Part shown: piece by piece, positions 60,781-64,000 of the stretch
Layout of the letters: every line of letters begins with the position of its first letter
Numbering within the stretch: position 1 is the stretch's first letter
Source of the DNA: Colwellia sp. PAMC 21821
GTDB lineage: Bacteria; Pseudomonadota; Gammaproteobacteria; Enterobacterales; Alteromonadaceae
DNA: 64,000 nucleotides
Reading direction: 5' to 3'
Assembly: GCF_002077175.1 (NCBI RefSeq)
Contig: NZ_CP014943.1
Location: 868,001 to 932,000, forward strand
Notes under the pieces: generated by a model
Seen by the model: the letters and a program-made list of their open reading frames with translations, nothing else
Databases searched by the model: none
Told to the model about the DNA's origin: nothing
Made by a program: the position numbers and the translations under genes

Positions 60781-60806
60781 CCTGATTAGTAATAATCAGG
60801 TTTTTT
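60709..60806 (+). ncRNA. predicted crRNA-like regulatory RNA (CreR-type)
   Basis: A transcript of about 98 nt is predicted from the promoter at 60674-60702 to the terminator at 60781-60808. Cas6f cleavage would give an 8-nt handle, a 20-nt guide and a 3' hairpin. I infer that it loads into a short Csy complex and represses the csy operon without licensing cleavage. The boundaries are predictions; no expression evidence can be read from sequence. Confidence 0.65.
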
Positions 60807-60808
60807 TT
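60781..60808 (+). terminator. terminator of the mini-CRISPR RNA, overlapping the cas2-3 3' end
   Basis: CCTGATTA and TAATCAGG pair around GTAA and are followed by T8 on the plus strand. The cas2-3 stop codon (TGA at 60796-60798 on the minus strand) lies inside the stem, so the two convergent units share these bases. Confidence 0.85.
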
Positions 60809-63800
60809 ATTTTAACTAACCCAAACTGGTCGTTATATTCGTACTGTGCATTTTCACGCTCTACCATATTTATTTCCCCGTAACGCAATGAGACTCGCTT
60901 TCGTGTTGTTAACCATGGTTCACTGAGGTAATTCGCTAATAACTGTTGGTAATTGCGCTCAAACCATAAGTTTTTTTGCTGTTTTTCTGTTAATTCTATT
61001 TGCTTAATATTGTGAATATTTCCTCGATTTATGGCCTGATAATACATATCTAACAAAGGCTTACCCGCATCATCTTTTTCGGTAAAATAACAGTTATCTT
61101 CATTCTCGTTATAAAACAAAAATAAATTAATACTCGCTTCACTTTTTCTAAAAGGGGTTAATACTTGTGGTAAAGCTGTTAAGTACCAGGTTTCGGTTAA
61201 ATACCCTTGTAAAGTGTTTGCGCCAAATGCAGAAAAGTTTGTAAGTTGTTGCGCAGTTACTTGATGTTCCATAAACGCTAATAACTGCTTATCTGCTTGG
61301 ATAGGTACTTTTATCCTAGGAATGGCATTTAAACTTTTGTTAATACGTACTTCATTCACTAATTTATTAAGATCATGGCTGTGTAGTGTTTGAGCCCAAC
61401 CATCTTCATAGCCTGGTTTAATGAAATACTTACCATCTTGCTTATCATTAGCTTTAAATGTCTTGAGGTTATATTGCATTACACTAATGTTGGCTGATGC
61501 TACTTCTTCCGATCTATGTCGTCGAACGCGCCCGGCAAGTTGTACAATTGAGCGATAAGATGATGGTTCAATAATTGCCCAGTCAAAATCATGATCTCGC
61601 CCGACTTCTTCAACAGGCGTTGCCACTAAAATGAACAGTACATTGTTAATATGGCTATTATTTTTAGCGCATGATTTTTTTGCACATAAGTCAAGATGAT
61701 TGCGGATCACGGGGTTGGAAAATGCTTGCTGAGTCTCTCCTGCTTTTTCTTTTCGTTTTAACACCTCATCAAGGTGTTTTTCTTGTTCATGACGCAGTAA
61801 CAAAACTTGTTGGCTGTGATATGCCATTACTTTTACTTGGGTATCTTGTGGGTAGTCGGCTTGTAGTAAGTATTTGGTTAATTCTACACAGGGCGAAATA
61901 TTAGCTACACGAACAACGCCGAATGAAACCTTTATTGCTGTTTTGCTATCAATGCTATGGTGTTGTTGATGTTTGGCTAAAGTAGCTTGTTTTACTGCTG
62001 AAAAATAATGAGATTGTTTACTTTCTTCACATCCATTTTCTGTTGTTGTTGCTTCTATCGGTATTAGTGGGCAAGGCAGAATGTCAGCTTTACGTTTAGC
62101 TACTTGCTTATTTAGACTGTTAACACGTTTGTCGATAAAGTTATTGTGATTAACCTGATATTGTTCAAGAGCACTATTACCATGTGTTGCGTTGCTTTGT
62201 ATCACATTGACGCTATGCACGTGTGTGGTAAATTCGTCTATCCATGCGCAGCCTATTTCAGCTTTTGCTTCGTCTCGACTTTTGGTGAAAATTTGCCAGC
62301 CTTTTTTGTAGGCATTGAAGTAACCTAGCGCTAAATCTGGCGGAATAGTTGCCGATGAGATCATGACTTTTCTACCTAACATGCCTGCTAAGTGAATAAG
62401 TCTGCCAATGGCGATTAAATCATCGCCAGTAAAATCATCTATTTCATCAATAACAAGATCAGAAGACATTAACCGTAAACTCGGCAAAATATAGCGACCA
62501 CCTCGCTTGGTTTCTGTTGCCGCCATTAAGTGGTCAATGGTGCACGCCAGCACTGGCGCATATAAAAACTGTTTATCTTTAGTACACGTTAATACGGTAC
62601 TTAGCCCTTCTTCGGGTATTTCGCAGTCATAATCAATAAACTCCTCTAATAAGGTCTCTTGTGATTCTGAGCCTAAAACCTCATCAGTTATTTCATCTTG
62701 TTTAATTTCTCGTTGGTTGTGCAGTTCAGCAACCGCCCTTGAGCCAATTAATACCGCAAGGTCTGCATTGGTTAAACCTATTCGGTCACGATATTCATCA
62801 CCTGTTTGCAAAGTTAATGTACGTAACCCCAGAGCAAGAATATAACGCAGGCTTTTGCCGTCAGCCGATAACGCACGCATAACCTTAGCGTTGGCAAATG
62901 TTTTACCACAACCGGTACTTGCCATGTTAACCGCGAAAAAACCTGTTACTTTTTTGTCTTGCTGTGTTTTCCATTCATTAATTTTGGTTACGGCTTTATC
63001 TTGCCATTTATATTTAGGGTCTGAACTTACCCGCCTTAACTCTTGAATATCAGTTGCCACTGGTGGCTCTTTTTCAAATGCGGGTAATAAATGTGCGGTG
63101 TCTAAGGCGTTTTTTGCCACGCCTACCAAGTGCTCATCAAGCTTTTGCTTTAGCTCGCTAGTATTTCGATCAGTATTAGCGAATAGTCCTGTACTATTTT
63201 TCCAGTTTTTCGCGGCATTTTGTGATGAATAAAAGTGATCACCTAACATTAAACACAAACGCGCATGGTGTAATACCAAACGATAACTTCCGTCTTTCAT
63301 CGCTGATTCAAGCAAAGGCAAATTATTGAGTAGGCTAGTTGACCAACGTTTTATTTTTTGAGTCCACTGTATTGACTCTGATAACAAACCATTGGGAAAT
63401 TCAAAACAATGCTTTACGCGTTTGTTGTATTCTGCTTCATCTATCTTGTTTTCATAGCCCCATTTTTGGGTTATACGTTTAAGCGTAGTGGCTATATCAG
63501 GTGCTTTGTCACAGCGCCAATCTTCTTTCGAATAGGGTAGGCGATGATGCGAAACAATTAACCAAGCTAATAGTTTTGCCGCGTTAGGCAACTTATCTAA
63601 TGGTGTTGAGTTTTGTGTTTTAATAGTTGCTTTTAACTGTGTTTCAGTAAAACCGTTTTGCGCTAATTCGGTTAACCATGTTTCATCACTTTTACTATTC
63701 ACTAAGGCATTAAGTAATAAAACAGAAATCCATTCATGCCTTAGCGGATCACCTTTGAATTTATTTTTACTATTAGGGCTTAACTTCTCTTGAAATAAAC

Positions 63801-64000
63801 GAGATGCTTTTCCCCAGTCATGAAGTAACGCTGAAAGCGCTGTAAGTGATTTAATTAACGGTAAGTATTTCCAGTCACTTTCTATTTCACTATTTAACAA
63901 ATTTTTCTTAGTACTATTCACCGCGACTACACCTGCTGCATTAAACTTGTTTTTATTCCCTACCACCCAAATAAACTGACTTCTTGAACGCGAACGTATC
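60796..64000 (-). CDS. cas3: Cas2-3 fusion nuclease-helicase (Cas3f), 5' end beyond window
   Basis: Type I-F Cas3 fused to Cas2. The frame stays open to the window edge. Upstream of residue VGNKNKF the visible codons read IRSRSRSQFIWV, which aligns with the end of the Cas2 domain in P. aeruginosa Cas2-3. The GTG at 63964-63966 is therefore internal and not the start. The HD nuclease motif is LLHDWGKASRLFQ, with a later SHHRLPY. Helicase motifs follow: Walker A STGCGKT, DEID, SSAT, VATPVEEVGRDHDFD, and QLAGRVRRHR. A C-terminal domain of about 200 residues ends in YNDQFGLVKIKKT. It degrades target DNA and joins Cas1 in adaptation; cas1 should lie just outside the window. Confidence 0.96.
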   Translation of the reverse strand, partial: IRSRSRSQFIWVVGNKNKFNAAGVVAVNSTKKNLLNSEIESDWKYLPLIKSLTALSALLHDWGKASRLFQEKLSPNSKNKFKGDPLRHEWISVLLLNALVNSKSDETWLTELAQNGFTETQLKATIKTQNSTPLDKLPNAAKLLAWLIVSHHRLPYSKEDWRCDKAPDIATTLKRITQKWGYENKIDEAEYNKRVKHCFEFPNGLLSESIQWTQKIKRWSTSLLNNLPLLESAMKDGSYRLVLHHARLCLMLGDHFYSSQNAAKNWKNSTGLFANTDRNTSELKQKLDEHLVGVAKNALDTAHLLPAFEKEPPVATDIQELRRVSSDPKYKWQDKAVTKINEWKTQQDKKVTGFFAVNMASTGCGKTFANAKVMRALSADGKSLRYILALGLRTLTLQTGDEYRDRIGLTNADLAVLIGSRAVAELHNQREIKQDEITDEVLGSESQETLLEEFIDYDCEIPEEGLSTVLTCTKDKQFLYAPVLACTIDHLMAATETKRGGRYILPSLRLMSSDLVIDEIDDFTGDDLIAIGRLIHLAGMLGRKVMISSATIPPDLALGYFNAYKKGWQIFTKSRDEAKAEIGCAWIDEFTTHVHSVNVIQSNATHGNSALEQYQVNHNNFIDKRVNSLNKQVAKRKADILPCPLIPIEATTTENGCEESKQSHYFSAVKQATLAKHQQHHSIDSKTAIKVSFGVVRVANISPCVELTKYLLQADYPQDTQVKVMAYHSQQVLLLRHEQEKHLDEVLKRKEKAGETQQAFSNPVIRNHLDLCAKKSCAKNNSHINNVLFILVATPVEEVGRDHDFDWAIIEPSSYRSIVQLAGRVRRHRSEEVASANISVMQYNLKTFKANDKQDGKYFIKPGYEDGWAQTLHSHDLNKLVNEVRINKSLNAIPRIKVPIQADKQLLAFMEHQVTAQQLTNFSAFGANTLQGYLTETWYLTALPQVLTPFRKSEASINLFLFYNENEDNCYFTEKDDAGKPLLDMYYQAINRGNIHNIKQIELTEKQQKNLWFERNYQQLLANYLSEPWLTTRKRVSLRYGEINMVERENAQYEYNDQFGLVKIKKT

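Noticed and set aside
63964..63966. GTG as the start of a 1056-aa Cas3
   Set aside because: The frame remains open upstream to the window edge and encodes the end of the Cas2 domain, so this codon is internal.

Overview
The window is an AT-rich chromosomal segment of a marine gammaproteobacterium of the order Alteromonadales. Family Colwelliaceae (Colwellia or Thalassotalea-like) is my best guess. This rests on gene order (leuS-lptE-holA-nadD-rsfS-rlmH-mrdA-rodA-rlpA-dacA-ybeD-lipB-lipA and plsY/tsaD/rpsU-yqeY-dnaG-rpoD), a fused nuoCD, and protein sequence style. It is inferred without a database search.

Layout. 1-13054 (minus strand): an almost complete NADH:quinone oxidoreductase operon, nuoA to nuoM, with nuoM cut by the left edge. 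13.6-16.7 kb: a Lon-family protease and a YbeL-like zinc-ribbon protein. 17.0-30.7 kb (plus): leucyl-tRNA synthetase, outer-membrane and peptidoglycan assembly genes, ribosome maturation factors, and lipoate synthesis. 30.8-32.2 kb: a MITE-like element, msrA behind two pairs of MetJ boxes, and a repeat-rich intergenic region. 32.2-44.7 kb: CnoX/YbbN, an HDOD protein, an acyl-CoA dehydrogenase, folB-folK-uppP, plsY, tsaD and the macromolecular synthesis operon. 44.8-49.8 kb: an MbnP/MbnH metallo pair divergent from a large choice-of-anchor B surface protein. 49.9 kb to the end: tRNA-Ile2 (CAU), a P4-type integrase, an 84-repeat type I-F CRISPR array, cas6f-csy3-csy2-csy1, and the start of a Cas2-3 fusion that runs off the right edge. 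The last block looks like an island integrated at the tRNA gene.

The most notable find lies between cas2-3 and csy1. It is a two-repeat mini-CRISPR on the opposite strand to the cas genes, with its own promoter and terminator and a 20-nt guide. The guide matches 16 of 20 bases of a site beside the -35 box of the csy1 promoter. That site is preceded by the type I-F PAM CC. Three of the four mismatches fall at guide positions 6, 12 and 18, the bases that Cascade flips out. The repeat parts retained in a mature crRNA are conserved and the discarded parts have decayed. I infer a crRNA-like RNA that directs the Csy complex to repress its own operon, resembling the cas-regulating RNAs known as CreR.

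The CRISPR components form one circuit. Cas6f processes both the long array and the mini-array. Csy1-3 with Cas6f form the surveillance complex. Cas2-3 is expressed from an upstream unit outside the autoregulated promoter and supplies nuclease and adaptation functions.
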